DNA of 64,000 nucleotides from a virus. This document shows positions 1 to 7,881 of the stretch, piece after piece; within the stretch, counting starts at the first letter, position 1; each line of letters begins with the position of its first letter. The position numbers and the translations under genes are program-made. The notes beneath the pieces were generated by a model. It did not search any database. It was given only the letters and a program-made list of their open reading frames with translations, and was not told where the DNA came from. The stretch is taken from positions 1-64,000 of the IMG/VR virus record IMGVR_UViG_3300010883_026628; one strand, 5' to 3'.

Positions 1-2
1 CT

Positions 3-218
3 GGTGCCACCGATGCAGAGGAAGGATATGACGCCGGCAGTTACCATGACTGGATCGATGGCGATGAGGAATTAATGGCCTCTTACGATCGAGGGCATAA
101 AGATGGCTCAGGCATGGAAGAGATTCCTGACCGACAGGTATCTAGAATGTCACGCGAACAATTTCAGAAAACTTACGGAGACATGGATGTGGGAGTCCGA
201 GGGAAAGCTGGATACTAA
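3..218 (+). CDS. C-terminal part of an unknown protein (5' truncated)
   Basis: Reading frame 3 is open from the window edge to a TAA at 216-218 and gives about 71 residues, rich in Asp, Gly and Glu, ending in VRGKAGY. The next gene starts one base after this stop, which fits the tight phage packing. I recognise no family. An overlapping frame that could start at 103 is probably only a chance extension of the downstream gene. The true start lies upstream of the window. Confidence 0.55.
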   Translation, partial: GATDAEEGYDAGSYHDWIDGDEELMASYDRGHKDGSGMEEIPDRQVSRMSREQFQKTYGDMDVGVRGKAGY

Positions 219-219
219 A

Positions 220-642
220 ATGAAAATTACAAAAAGACAGCTTAGAAGAATCATTAAAGAAACTCACCCACGAGCGGCTGCGGATGATGCTTACGTTGCA
301 GACCTCGAAAGACAGGAAGACGAATTAGCTACTCAGATTAGACATGCTTCTAAAGACATACATGGAAGAAAAGATGTATATGATCTCGAGGGTAAATCTA
401 TAGAAGAGCTCGAAGATATTCTACATGATTTAGACAATTCTCATGAGCAAACTGCTATTGACGATATGCATAGAGATGAAGAAGAAGACCGAATGGGTCG
501 AGATTACGATTTATCTCCAGCTGAATTGGCTCCGGGGCGCCAGGGGATGAGGCGCAGACCTGCTGGAAGTAAGGCAATACGCAGAATGGAGAGTACTAAT
601 AAGATTAAAAAGATTATTAGAGAGGTTTTAAGGGATGATTGA
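220..642 (+). CDS. small phage protein with 'LRRIIKE' peptide at its N-terminus
   Basis: The product is 140 residues starting MKITKRQLRRIIKE, a peptide I know as a recurrent N-terminus of otherwise unrelated proteins in marine T4-like phages. The middle is highly charged, with an Asp/Glu-rich helical stretch. The C-terminus carries a second version of the peptide (NKIKKIIREVL). I chose ATG 220 rather than 103 because 220 follows directly on the upstream stop and gives the canonical N-terminus. It overlaps the next gene by 8 bases. The function is unknown; a targeting or scaffold-binding role for the peptide is only inference. Confidence 0.7.
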   Translation: MKITKRQLRRIIKETHPRAAADDAYVADLERQEDELATQIRHASKDIHGRKDVYDLEGKSIEELEDILHDLDNSHEQTAIDDMHRDEEEDRMGRDYDLSPAELAPGRQGMRRRPAGSKAIRRMESTNKIKKIIREVLRDD

Positions 643-1048
643 AACGTTAAATACGTGTTATAAGCTTGCTATAGATCTTGGTACTACCCTCATATCATTT
701 TGTGCCGATATATTGGTCTGGGGAGGTGATCTGCTTGTTCAACTTGACAATAGCTGGCCTAGGATAACTGGACTACTATTGGGTATCGTATTAACATGGC
801 TAATGGTACGGCGAGATAAACACCCATTCATCAGAGCGATTAGTGCACCGCTTAAATTAGTTATTGACATCTTGGATCTTATATGGGACCACTCTGTGGA
901 TTTTGTTGGTGATACCTTAGGTATAGTATGGAACTGGCAGCTAAGCGGCTGGAGACGCCTCGGATCGTGGATAAAAGGTGGCTGGAGACGGGGTATAGAC
1001 TGTCTAGAGAATGCTAAATTAAAATTATCTAAAGCTAGAGATGATTAA
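635..1048 (+). CDS. small membrane protein, unknown function
   Basis: The product is 137 residues. Residues about 43-58 (ITGLLLGIVLTWLMV) form a convincing transmembrane helix followed by a positive RRDK cluster. The N-terminal 30 residues are also hydrophobic and could be a second helix. The C-terminal half is Trp-rich (several W-x-x-G and W-R-R pairs), suggesting a membrane-interface amphipathic region. It overlaps the upstream gene by 8 bases, and its stop shares a base with the next ATG (TAATG). It could act in lysis or at the envelope, but no holin or spanin signature is clear. Confidence 0.6.
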   Translation: MIETLNTCYKLAIDLGTTLISFCADILVWGGDLLVQLDNSWPRITGLLLGIVLTWLMVRRDKHPFIRAISAPLKLVIDILDLIWDHSVDFVGDTLGIVWNWQLSGWRRLGSWIKGGWRRGIDCLENAKLKLSKARDD

Positions 1049-1509
1049 TGAAATTTTTGTTGATTCTTCTAGTGACAGCTTTCATAGCATGTAGCGGCCA
1101 GCAAAGCTATATAAAGCCTACCTATGAAATCATGAAATCGAAATATTCATCTCATGAAAAAATTGAAAAAATTTTAAAATCGCAATCTCAAAGATCAAGT
1201 TTAGAAACGACGTATATTATATTCGCAGCAGATTTTTGTGGTACGTGTAACAAGTTATATGATCTATTAAAAGAAGCGGGCGTTGAAAAGAGAGTGTACT
1301 TTCTAGACGTAGAAAAAACGTGGGTCTTTTTATTTTCTAAAGAAATGAACATATCTAGTTTACCTACAATGGCTGTTATTAAAAATAATAAAACGATCGA
1401 GGTTAAAAAAGGCTTGAACAACATATTAATGTATTTAGTCGCACATCTAAACAAAAATAAAGAAATAAAGTTAATTCAAAACGAAAAGCATAGAGAAGAT
1501 CATGAGTGA
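1048..1509 (+). CDS. thioredoxin-fold lipoprotein (CGTC active site)
   Basis: The product is 153 residues. Residues 1-14 form a signal peptide ending in a lipobox-like FIAC with the acylated Cys at 15, so the protein is probably exported and anchored in a membrane. A thioredoxin-like domain follows, with the redox pair Cys64-Gly-Thr-Cys67 after a hydrophobic beta strand and a probable cis-proline at 106 (SSLPTMAV). It would exchange disulfides in the periplasm. It sits in a run of small coupled genes (TAATG with the one before, 8-base overlap with the one after). Phage thioredoxins and glutaredoxins are usually cytosolic, so export is notable. The substrate is unknown. Confidence 0.7.
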   Translation: MKFLLILLVTAFIACSGQQSYIKPTYEIMKSKYSSHEKIEKILKSQSQRSSLETTYIIFAADFCGTCNKLYDLLKEAGVEKRVYFLDVEKTWVFLFSKEMNISSLPTMAVIKNNKTIEVKKGLNNILMYLVAHLNKNKEIKLIQNEKHREDHE

Positions 1510-1708
1510 AAAAGATTATCCAGACTTAGATAAAGAGCTAATAAAAATTGTAGACAAAGATGCAGAACAAGAAGAAGAAATTTTTCCATTAATTGATTAT
1601 GAAGAAGTGAATGAAGAAGATTCAAATCCGGGAATGTCTATAAGGGAAGTACATCAGAAACTTCGCAGAAAAATGTTATCTATAATTAAGAGTAAGGCTA
1701 GATTATGA
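1502..1708 (+). CDS. small acidic protein, unknown
   Basis: The product is 68 residues, strongly acidic in its first 50 (EQEEEIF, EEVNEEDS) with a basic helical tail (KLRRKMLSIIKSKARL). The ATG lies inside the end of the thioredoxin-like gene, and the stop overlaps the next start by 4 bases (ATGA). No family is recognised. The charge split resembles small phage proteins that bind another protein through an acidic arm, but there is no direct evidence. Confidence 0.55.
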   Translation: MSEKDYPDLDKELIKIVDKDAEQEEEIFPLIDYEEVNEEDSNPGMSIREVHQKLRRKMLSIIKSKARL

Positions 1709-2001
1709 AGGTTAGACTAAGTACGTTAAGAAAAATAATTAGAGAATGTGCCGGTGATGATATACGCCAATTAGACATACCAGATGTGGAAATGACCGAA
1801 AGAAATTTAGATTATCAGGTTCCATCCGAAGGTAAACATGCAAAGAGTCATTTGTTTCATACTTCTCAAGACGCGATGGGATTACATGATCTATTAATGG
1901 ATGACGACAAAATCCCGACATGGTGTCTAGAATATATAGCGATTGCCAGACATGGATTGGGTGTTGTCCATGACTATCTAGCTTATAAAGTAAATAAATA
2001 G
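1705..2001 (+). CDS. small protein with 'LRKIIRE' N-terminal peptide
   Basis: The product is 98 residues starting MKVRLSTLRKIIRE, a variant of the N-terminal peptide at 220. The rest (PDVEMTERN onward, with LHDLLMDDDKIPTWCLEYIA in the middle) is not recognised. It overlaps the upstream acidic gene by 4 bases. A run of A and T follows the stop and leads into a likely promoter for the next gene, so this is probably the last gene of the first transcription block. Confidence 0.6.
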   Translation: MKVRLSTLRKIIRECAGDDIRQLDIPDVEMTERNLDYQVPSEGKHAKSHLFHTSQDAMGLHDLLMDDDKIPTWCLEYIAIARHGLGVVHDYLAYKVNK

Positions 2002-2008
2002 TTTTTTA

Positions 2009-2038
2009 TTGTAATAAATAAGATAGTATACTTATAAT
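2009..2038 (+). promoter_or_regulatory. putative sigma70-type promoter
   Basis: A TTGTAA at 2009-2014 and a perfect TATAAT at 2033-2038 are separated by 18 bases, upstream of the gene at 2074. The -35 box matches consensus at 4 of 6 positions. The surrounding DNA is very AT-rich, so a chance match is possible. Confidence 0.4.
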
Positions 2039-2073
2039 TGTAACGATCAGGTGGAGGGTTTAGCAAAAAATCA

Positions 2074-2532
2074 ATGGACGAAGATAGCAGAACTGGGCGC
2101 CTGAGAGAGTACATTCAGCTTTATCTTAGGCGCAAGCAAAGGGTAAATGAATATGAACAACGCAGAATACTCTTTCTTTCTGAGGAAAGCTTTATTAAAT
2201 CTAGCGAGAGCAAGGCTAATAGCCGTAAAGCATACTCAAAAAGAAAAGTCGCTAAAAATAAGCTCTATTATGATAGAAATAAAAAAAGAACTAAAATCAC
2301 CACAGAAGAAATAGGACGAAGCCACCACACTATTCGACAAGAACCCCACCAATATGACGAAATATTCACCGATGTTGCTATCGATTCATACGCAGTAGCA
2401 AATGGTCACTATGCTTCGGTTAGAACTCGGGATGGTGATCAAAAATTTTCAAAATTGTTTGTTACACCTGAAGAAGCTGATTTTTGGATTAGGAACACAG
2501 CTATGAAGTTGAGTAAAGTCATTACTCAATAA
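2074..2532 (+). CDS. basic protein, unknown
   Basis: The product is 152 residues. The first 75 are very basic and helical (RLREYIQLYLRRKQR, then KAYSKRKVAKNK), which suggests nucleic-acid binding. The last 60 look like a small alpha/beta domain (YASVRTRDGDQKF, then TPEEADFWIRN). A GGAGGG lies at 2053-2058, about 15 bases from the ATG, which is longer than ideal; no other start codon sits in frame nearby. The 3' end overlaps the convergent protease gene by 11 bases. I recognise no family. Confidence 0.55.
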   Translation: MDEDSRTGRLREYIQLYLRRKQRVNEYEQRRILFLSEESFIKSSESKANSRKAYSKRKVAKNKLYYDRNKKRTKITTEEIGRSHHTIRQEPHQYDEIFTDVAIDSYAVANGHYASVRTRDGDQKFSKLFVTPEEADFWIRNTAMKLSKVITQ

Positions 2533-3289
2533 TCGATTTTATGTCTTGCTTTTGCAACTCCACAAATCTTTCCAGAATATCATGTAAATCTTTGTACCTT
2601 ACCGATAATGAAATATGGGAAAACAAGACGTGTGTTCTTTGCACTATCCCAACAATCGTATTAGAAGAATTGTAGATGGGCCCTCCGGATGCCCCCGCCG
2701 CGGCGGGAATGGTGTAAAAAGAAAATACCTTGCTATTACCTATATACTGTCCTTTTAGCACTGGGACCATACCAGTGTCGAAGATTGACACAGGGGCGGA
2801 AATGCTATAGTACTCCGCGTTAAGCTGGGGTTTCACCCTAGATACTTTCGGAATACGCTTAACCGTTGGGTGTAACGCAGACACAATACATACATCATAT
2901 TTTAGATTGACATATAAGATCTTTCCTTTTATCTTATGTCCAGTGTAGCTTTCTAGTAATAATTCTGTTTTGACCTTTGATCCATTTGGTATGCTACTCC
3001 AAATTTCATAAGCCGGTCCTAAGCATACATGACCTGCAGTCAAAAATGCCTTGTGGCCTTTATAACTAAAAAATGTTCCAGATCCTAGAGCTGCTCGTTT
3101 CCCCCTTGAAGACAAAATGCACGCTTCAACCTTCGTTTTTGGATCTTGTTTACATTCATAAAGAATTAATTCTACTACGGTCCTAACTTGGGCGAAAGCT
3201 TTATTGTGAGGGTTTGTTTTGTTTACCGCTATAGCGCAGGATGATAATGATAGCAAGGAAGAAAAAACTAAAAATAATACTAAAAACAA
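2522..3289 (-). CDS. exported trypsin-like serine protease (lipoprotein)
   Basis: The product is 255 residues in the chymotrypsin/HtrA fold. The triad is visible: His87 in TAGHVC, Asp132 in KYDVCIV and Ser201 in GASGGP. No PDZ domain is present. The N-terminus is a signal peptide ending LSSC (Cys18), so it is probably a lipoprotein. The listed start is TTG at 3289. A better-placed start may be ATC at 3298-3296: it would add Ile-Lys-Lys, giving a normal positive n-region, and sits 4 bases after GGAGAGGG on the coding strand. It is one of the few minus-strand genes. It may process envelope or virion proteins. Confidence 0.8.
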   Translation of the reverse strand: MFLVLFLVFSSLLSLSSCAIAVNKTNPHNKAFAQVRTVVELILYECKQDPKTKVEACILSSRGKRAALGSGTFFSYKGHKAFLTAGHVCLGPAYEIWSSIPNGSKVKTELLLESYTGHKIKGKILYVNLKYDVCIVSALHPTVKRIPKVSRVKPQLNAEYYSISAPVSIFDTGMVPVLKGQYIGNSKVFSFYTIPAAAGASGGPIYNSSNTIVGIVQRTHVLFSHISLSVRYKDLHDILERFVELQKQDIKSIIE

Positions 3290-3358
3290 CTTTTTGATTT
3301 CGCCCTCTCCTTTATAGTATATAAAATAACTATAGGCAAAAAGAAAGATCCTTAAAAT

Positions 3359-3511
3359 ATGGAGAAAAAATATATATGTTTGTTCGGCATGGATGATGTC
3401 TCAACACCGACAAGAGGTAAAGTGGAAAGTGGTAGGCTGGGAAGTCTTAATACGACTAGAAAAATCTCAAACTTGGATATTATTGATCAATTAATTTCTC
3501 AACTGAACTGA
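3359..3511 (+). CDS. possible small protein (50 aa)
   Basis: An ATG at 3359 opens a 50-codon frame to TGA at 3509-3511 in the gap between the divergent protease and helicase genes. The product starts MEKKYICLFGMDD and ends in an amphipathic helix (NLDIIDQLISQLN). The ribosome-binding site is weak (AAAGA upstream). The composition looks like the genuine small genes around it, but there is no homology to lean on. Confidence 0.4.
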   Translation: MEKKYICLFGMDDVSTPTRGKVESGRLGSLNTTRKISNLDIIDQLISQLN

Positions 3512-3552
3512 TCGATAAAAACGTTTAAAATTAAACTAAACGGAGATCAATT

Positions 3553-5160
3553 ATGCTATCACTTTTCCCATATAAAAAAGCCAGAGAACAACAAACAATC
3601 GCCATGGCGTTTATAGATGATACATTCGTCTCAAGTAATAAAAAATTCTGTATTATTGAAGCTGGAACCGGGGTTGGAAAGAGTGCCCTAGGTGTATACG
3701 CATCAAACTTATTACAAAATAACAACACAGAAAAGCAACAAGGTAGCTACTTTTTAACTACTCAAAAAATTCTACAAGATCAATATGTAGAAGACTTTGC
3801 AGCTAATCAACAAATGTTGTCCCTAAAGTCATCATCCAATTATAGTTGTAAATATTATAAGGGATCGACGTGCGGAGAAAGTCTAAGGTTGTTAAGATCA
3901 GAACCTAAAGATTCTCCCTTTTGGAGGTGTTGTGCGATTAATTGTAATTACAAAAAAGAAAAAGAAAGATTTATCCATGGTAAGAAAGGTGTCACAAATT
4001 TTTCATACTTTTTAGCAGAGACAGTATACGCTGGGAAACTTAAACCTAGAAATCTATTAGTGATAGATGAGGCCCACAATACAGCTAACGAATTATCGAA
4101 GTTTATCGAAGTTACGATATCTGAGCGTTTTTGTAAGTCTCAAAATATAAATTTTCCAAGTGAACTTACTCAAAGTCAAGCGTTCAAGTGGGTAAAGGAA
4201 ACGTACCATCCCCATGTTAAGTCTAGACTCAAATATATGGAAGGTATTTTAGAAAAATATACAGGTCTTAAAGACAAGATTAAAGAAATGCAAAAAACTT
4301 CGAACAATTTTGATTTACTAGACAAGCATGTTTGTAAGGTCAAGAGGTTTATAGATCGCTATGAAAAAGACAATTGGATCTTTAATCTTATACCGGGTGA
4401 AGGTAGATCTTCTAGAAAGATAGAATTTAAACCTATTGATGTTTCCAAATACGCGCATGAGCATCTTTTTGATAGGGCAGATAAGATTTTACTTATGAGT
4501 GCGACGATATTAGACAAAAGTGCGTTTTGTGAATTACTTGGTATAAAACCAGAAGAGTGCAATTTTCTAAGCCTGGCTAGTCCATTTCCTACGAGTAATA
4601 GACCAACCATAACAGCGGGTATCGGTAAGATGTCTGCGCAGCATATCGACAATACCTTACCTAACTTAGCCAAAGCAGTGGAGTCAATTATTGGTGAGCA
4701 TAAAAATGAAAAAGGGATTATTCACTGCCACTCTTATAAAATAGCAAATTATCTTAAAAGAAGTATAAGAAAGGGCAAATCTAGATTAATATATCACACG
4801 TCCGAAAATAGAGACGAAGCTTTAGAGAGGCATAGAAAATCTGATAAGCCTACAATATTACTATCTCCCTCTATGACTGAGGGTATTGATCTAAGGGATG
4901 ATCTTAGCCGTTTCCAGGTTATTTGTAAGATACCCTATCCGTATTTAGGCGATAAATTAATTAGAAAAAAAATGAATAAATGGAAGTGGTGGTATCCTCT
5001 ACAGACAGCTAAGACGATCATTCAGGCAATCGGTAGATCAGTCCGTTCAAAAGACGATTATGCAACTACCTATATCCTGGATGAAGACTGGGACCGATTT
5101 TATCGTATGAATAGACGTCTTTTTCCAGAGGACTTTCATGAGACCGTTAACAAAAATTGA
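3553..5160 (+). CDS. XPD/DinG-family superfamily 2 DNA helicase
   Basis: The product is 535 residues. Walker A is at 36-44 (EAGTGVGKS) and the DEAH box at 172-175 (VIDEAH). Between them are Cys99, Cys107, Cys126/127 and Cys131, placed where XPD, DinG and Rad3 enzymes bind a 4Fe-4S cluster. The C-terminal half has the helicase motifs LMSATIL, LLSPSMTEGIDL and QAIGRSVRS (motif VI). These enzymes unwind DNA 5' to 3' in repair or replication. GGAG lies about 8 bases before the ATG. It is shorter than E. coli DinG (about 716 residues), as phage versions often are. Confidence 0.85.
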   Translation: MLSLFPYKKAREQQTIAMAFIDDTFVSSNKKFCIIEAGTGVGKSALGVYASNLLQNNNTEKQQGSYFLTTQKILQDQYVEDFAANQQMLSLKSSSNYSCKYYKGSTCGESLRLLRSEPKDSPFWRCCAINCNYKKEKERFIHGKKGVTNFSYFLAETVYAGKLKPRNLLVIDEAHNTANELSKFIEVTISERFCKSQNINFPSELTQSQAFKWVKETYHPHVKSRLKYMEGILEKYTGLKDKIKEMQKTSNNFDLLDKHVCKVKRFIDRYEKDNWIFNLIPGEGRSSRKIEFKPIDVSKYAHEHLFDRADKILLMSATILDKSAFCELLGIKPEECNFLSLASPFPTSNRPTITAGIGKMSAQHIDNTLPNLAKAVESIIGEHKNEKGIIHCHSYKIANYLKRSIRKGKSRLIYHTSENRDEALERHRKSDKPTILLSPSMTEGIDLRDDLSRFQVICKIPYPYLGDKLIRKKMNKWKWWYPLQTAKTIIQAIGRSVRSKDDYATTYILDEDWDRFYRMNRRLFPEDFHETVNKN

Positions 5161-5342
5161 TAAATCATAGTAGAGTCTGTCCCTCCAATCTCAAGCGAAA
5201 AATTGATTGCATTTACTGCTAGAACGAAACAGAAGCCTAGAATAATAAAAAATTCGTATACCGGTATTCTAGAGCGCGCTGGGCTTAAATGGATAACGAT
5301 TAACGAACTTAGGCTAAGCATATCTACTTTTTTAGCTGACAT
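5136..5342 (-). CDS. possible small membrane protein
   Basis: A 68-codon minus-strand frame fills the only gap between the helicase and the YeaH-like gene and overlaps the helicase 3' end by 25 bases. The product has one clear hydrophobic helix (EFFIILGFCFVLAVNAI) after a basic segment. No good ribosome-binding site precedes the ATG at 5342. It may be a real short gene transcribed away from the YeaH operon, or a chance frame. Confidence 0.35.
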   Translation of the reverse strand: MSAKKVDMLSLSSLIVIHLSPARSRIPVYEFFIILGFCFVLAVNAINFSLEIGGTDSTMIYQFLLTVS

Positions 5343-5403
5343 TATTAAGTAATTCGAAAATTATATTTTCCTATTTTAACCTAAAATTTATATTTAAAAA
5401 TGT

Positions 5404-6576
5404 ATGGCTACATTTAAAGAAAATAAAAACGTCTCTGACCGATCTGGATCAGATCGACAGAGACATAAAGAAAAGATTGAAAAAGCGATAAAGGACGGGA
5501 TCCATGATATTGTCGCGGATGAATCTATCATTGGACAAGATGGTAAGAAAAAGATCAAGATTCCTGTTAAAGGAATTAAAGAATACCGTTTTGTGTATGG
5601 GGATAATGAGGGTAAGAAGAACATAGGATCAGCCCAAGGAAAAGACATATTCAGAGGGCAAAAAGTGGGTCAAAAAGATAAGGGGTCCCCTGGGACCCCT
5701 AATCAGGCTGGAAAAGATAAGGGCGAAGAATTTTACGAAGTAGAAATTACTCTAGATGAACTAGCTGCTTATCTGTTTGATGATCTTAAGCTTCCCAATA
5801 TGGAGAAGAAGAAATTCAAAAATATTGATAGTAATTCTTATAAGCGACATGGGTATCGAAACGAAGGTATTCGTCCTAGGCTGGATAAGAAAGAAACAAT
5901 TAAGAAAAAAATAAAAAGAAAAAAGAAAGCTATAAAAAATAAAACCCATGATCCGGAAGAGGATGAGCGGTTTGGTTTTCATCACGATGATCTAAGGTAC
6001 CGCTTCATAAAAGAAAAAAAGAAACCGACATCAAATGCGGCTATCTTTTTTATTATGGACATATCTGGATCTATGACGAAGGAAAAAAAATTTTTAGCAA
6101 GAAGTTTCTTCTTTCTGCTTTACCACTTTATTAGATCTAAATACGAAAATACAGAGCATTGCTTTATAGCTCATGATACTAAAGCTGCCGAAGTTACGGA
6201 AGATGATTTTTTCGGTAAGGGCTCAAATGGGGGTACACTTGCATCAACTGGATTAGATAAGTGTTTAGATATTATAGAAACGCGTTATCATCCTAGCACA
6301 TGGAATGTATATGTGTTTCAATGCTCCGATGGTGATAATTGGCCCGAAGACAACGAAGCGGCCCTTATAAGCGCTAAAAAGCTTTCAGACTTAAGTCAGT
6401 TTTTTGGGTATTGTGAAATCGAACCGCGGGAAATTAGATCTAAATGGATTCAGATGTCTAGCCTTTCAGAGCTATTTATCCCTTTAATAAAAGATAGTTT
6501 CAAGATTGCAGAGATCAGAAATAAAGATGATATATGGTTAGCCTTTCAAAGATTTTTCGGAGGATTTCGTGAGTAG
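5404..6576 (+). CDS. yeaH: DUF444 / YeaH-family VWA protein
   Basis: The product is 390 residues and matches the DUF444/YeaH family. The N-terminal helical region and basic linker (KKKIKRKKKAIKNK near 167-180) lead to a VWA-like domain with a MIDAS-type DISGSM at 219-224, then long stretches typical of the family (ARSFFFLLYHFI, ENTEHCFIAHDTKAAEV, WNVYVFQCSDGDNW). In bacteria YeaH is encoded with PrkA/YeaG and SpoVR/YcgB and is linked to stress and starvation responses; its biochemistry is unsettled. E. coli YeaH is about 427 residues. It overlaps the SpoVR-like gene by 8 bases, and the ribosome-binding site for that gene lies in its 3' end. Confidence 0.9.
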   Translation: MATFKENKNVSDRSGSDRQRHKEKIEKAIKDGIHDIVADESIIGQDGKKKIKIPVKGIKEYRFVYGDNEGKKNIGSAQGKDIFRGQKVGQKDKGSPGTPNQAGKDKGEEFYEVEITLDELAAYLFDDLKLPNMEKKKFKNIDSNSYKRHGYRNEGIRPRLDKKETIKKKIKRKKKAIKNKTHDPEEDERFGFHHDDLRYRFIKEKKKPTSNAAIFFIMDISGSMTKEKKFLARSFFFLLYHFIRSKYENTEHCFIAHDTKAAEVTEDDFFGKGSNGGTLASTGLDKCLDIIETRYHPSTWNVYVFQCSDGDNWPEDNEAALISAKKLSDLSQFFGYCEIEPREIRSKWIQMSSLSELFIPLIKDSFKIAEIRNKDDIWLAFQRFFGGFRE

Positions 6577-7873
6577 CTGGAATATAAAAGATCTAGAAAA
6601 ATGGGATAATAAGATTATCGAACTGGCTAAAACTCATAACTTAGATTGGTTTCCAATCGCTTATGAAATTTGTGACTATTATACCATGATAGGCAATATG
6701 GCATACCATGGTATGCCCCTCCATTATAGACACTGGAGTTATGGTAAATCTTTTGAACGAACGCATCAGATGTACAATCTTGGAGCCGAAGGTTTACCCT
6801 ATGAATTAATCATTAATAGTGATCCATCTATAGCATATCTAATGAGAGAGAACCCCTTCTATTTACAATTGTTAATAATGTGTCATTGCGTTGGACATTC
6901 AGATTTTTTTAAAAATAATTTAACCTTCGCAGACACTGGTCCTGAAAATATTATTCAGCGATTTAAGAACGCAAAAAAAAGAATTGATAGTTATATAGAG
7001 GATCCCAGTATAGGTATAGAGAAAGTAGAGCGTATATTAGACTCTGCGCATGCATTATCGATGCACGGGCCGCCCAACTGTAAAGAATATATACCACATA
7101 GAAAAAGAAGGAAAGATCTAATACAGAAGATAAAATCAGGTGATGAATCTGCTAAAGGTAAAAATCCTGATGTCTTTCCCATAGGGGACGAAATCGATTT
7201 GCTAGGCTTTATTTCAGAGATGGCTTTGAACTTAGAAGATTGGGAAAGAGACATTATCGATATTGTTAGACTCGAATCAGCATATTTTATGCCTCAAATT
7301 CGAACGAAGATTATGAATGAAGGGTGGGCTTGCTTTTGGCATTATAGATTAATGCATAAACTAGAGTTGCCCCAAAAGTTTCATATTCCATTCTTAAAAA
7401 GTCATAACCAAGTTGTTAGACCTCATATGGGAAGGATTAATCCTTATCACCTGGGCTTTTACCTCTTTAATAAAATAGAAGAAAGACACGGTTTGGAAGA
7501 GTGCTTTATAGCTAGAGAGGTTTGTCATGACGAATCATTCTTAAGACAGTACTTGACAAAAGAAGATTGTTATGAATTAAACTTATTCTCATATTCTTTG
7601 TATAAAAAAGACTATGTTATTAATGAAATTTCTGACGACGAGGGATGGAAAAATATTAAGTCTTCTTTGATAAAACAAATTGGATCAAACTCGATACCTA
7701 AGATAATCATTAAAGAGCTTAAACAAAATAACGTGTTAAGAATACATCATGAACATGATGGAAGAGATCTAGAGCTAAGTTACGCAGAGAAAGTAGTCGA
7801 TTATATTACCACATTATGGGGCGGTGTTGTTCGGCTAGATACCATAATAGAACATGAGCCATTCGAGATTTAG
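6569..7873 (+). CDS. spoVR: SpoVR / YcgB-family protein
   Basis: The product is 434 residues from a GTG start preceded by CGGAGG at 6558-6563. It has the SpoVR hallmarks: WFPIAYEICDYY, GMPLHYRHWSYGKSFE, YELIINSDPSIAYLM, MCHCVGHSDFFKNN and NEGWACFWHYRLM. The repeated His and Glu residues (HCVGHSDFF, EGWACFWH) suggest metal binding. The family is needed for normal spore cortex in Bacillus and appears in a stress module with YeaH and PrkA in many proteobacteria. It is somewhat shorter than YcgB (about 510). It is sandwiched between its two usual partners. Confidence 0.9.
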   Translation: MSSWNIKDLEKWDNKIIELAKTHNLDWFPIAYEICDYYTMIGNMAYHGMPLHYRHWSYGKSFERTHQMYNLGAEGLPYELIINSDPSIAYLMRENPFYLQLLIMCHCVGHSDFFKNNLTFADTGPENIIQRFKNAKKRIDSYIEDPSIGIEKVERILDSAHALSMHGPPNCKEYIPHRKRRKDLIQKIKSGDESAKGKNPDVFPIGDEIDLLGFISEMALNLEDWERDIIDIVRLESAYFMPQIRTKIMNEGWACFWHYRLMHKLELPQKFHIPFLKSHNQVVRPHMGRINPYHLGFYLFNKIEERHGLEECFIAREVCHDESFLRQYLTKEDCYELNLFSYSLYKKDYVINEISDDEGWKNIKSSLIKQIGSNSIPKIIIKELKQNNVLRIHHEHDGRDLELSYAEKVVDYITTLWGGVVRLDTIIEHEPFEI

Positions 7874-7881
7874 GAGATACC

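Noticed and set aside
103-219. Start of the second gene at ATG 103
   Set aside because: It overlaps an upstream open frame ending at 218, and ATG 220 gives the recurrent N-terminal peptide; the extra 39 residues look random.
3304-3331. Sigma70 promoter right before the protease gene
   Set aside because: TTGCCT and TATAAA on the minus strand have a 17-base spacer, but the -10 abuts the ribosome-binding site, leaving no room for a transcript start.
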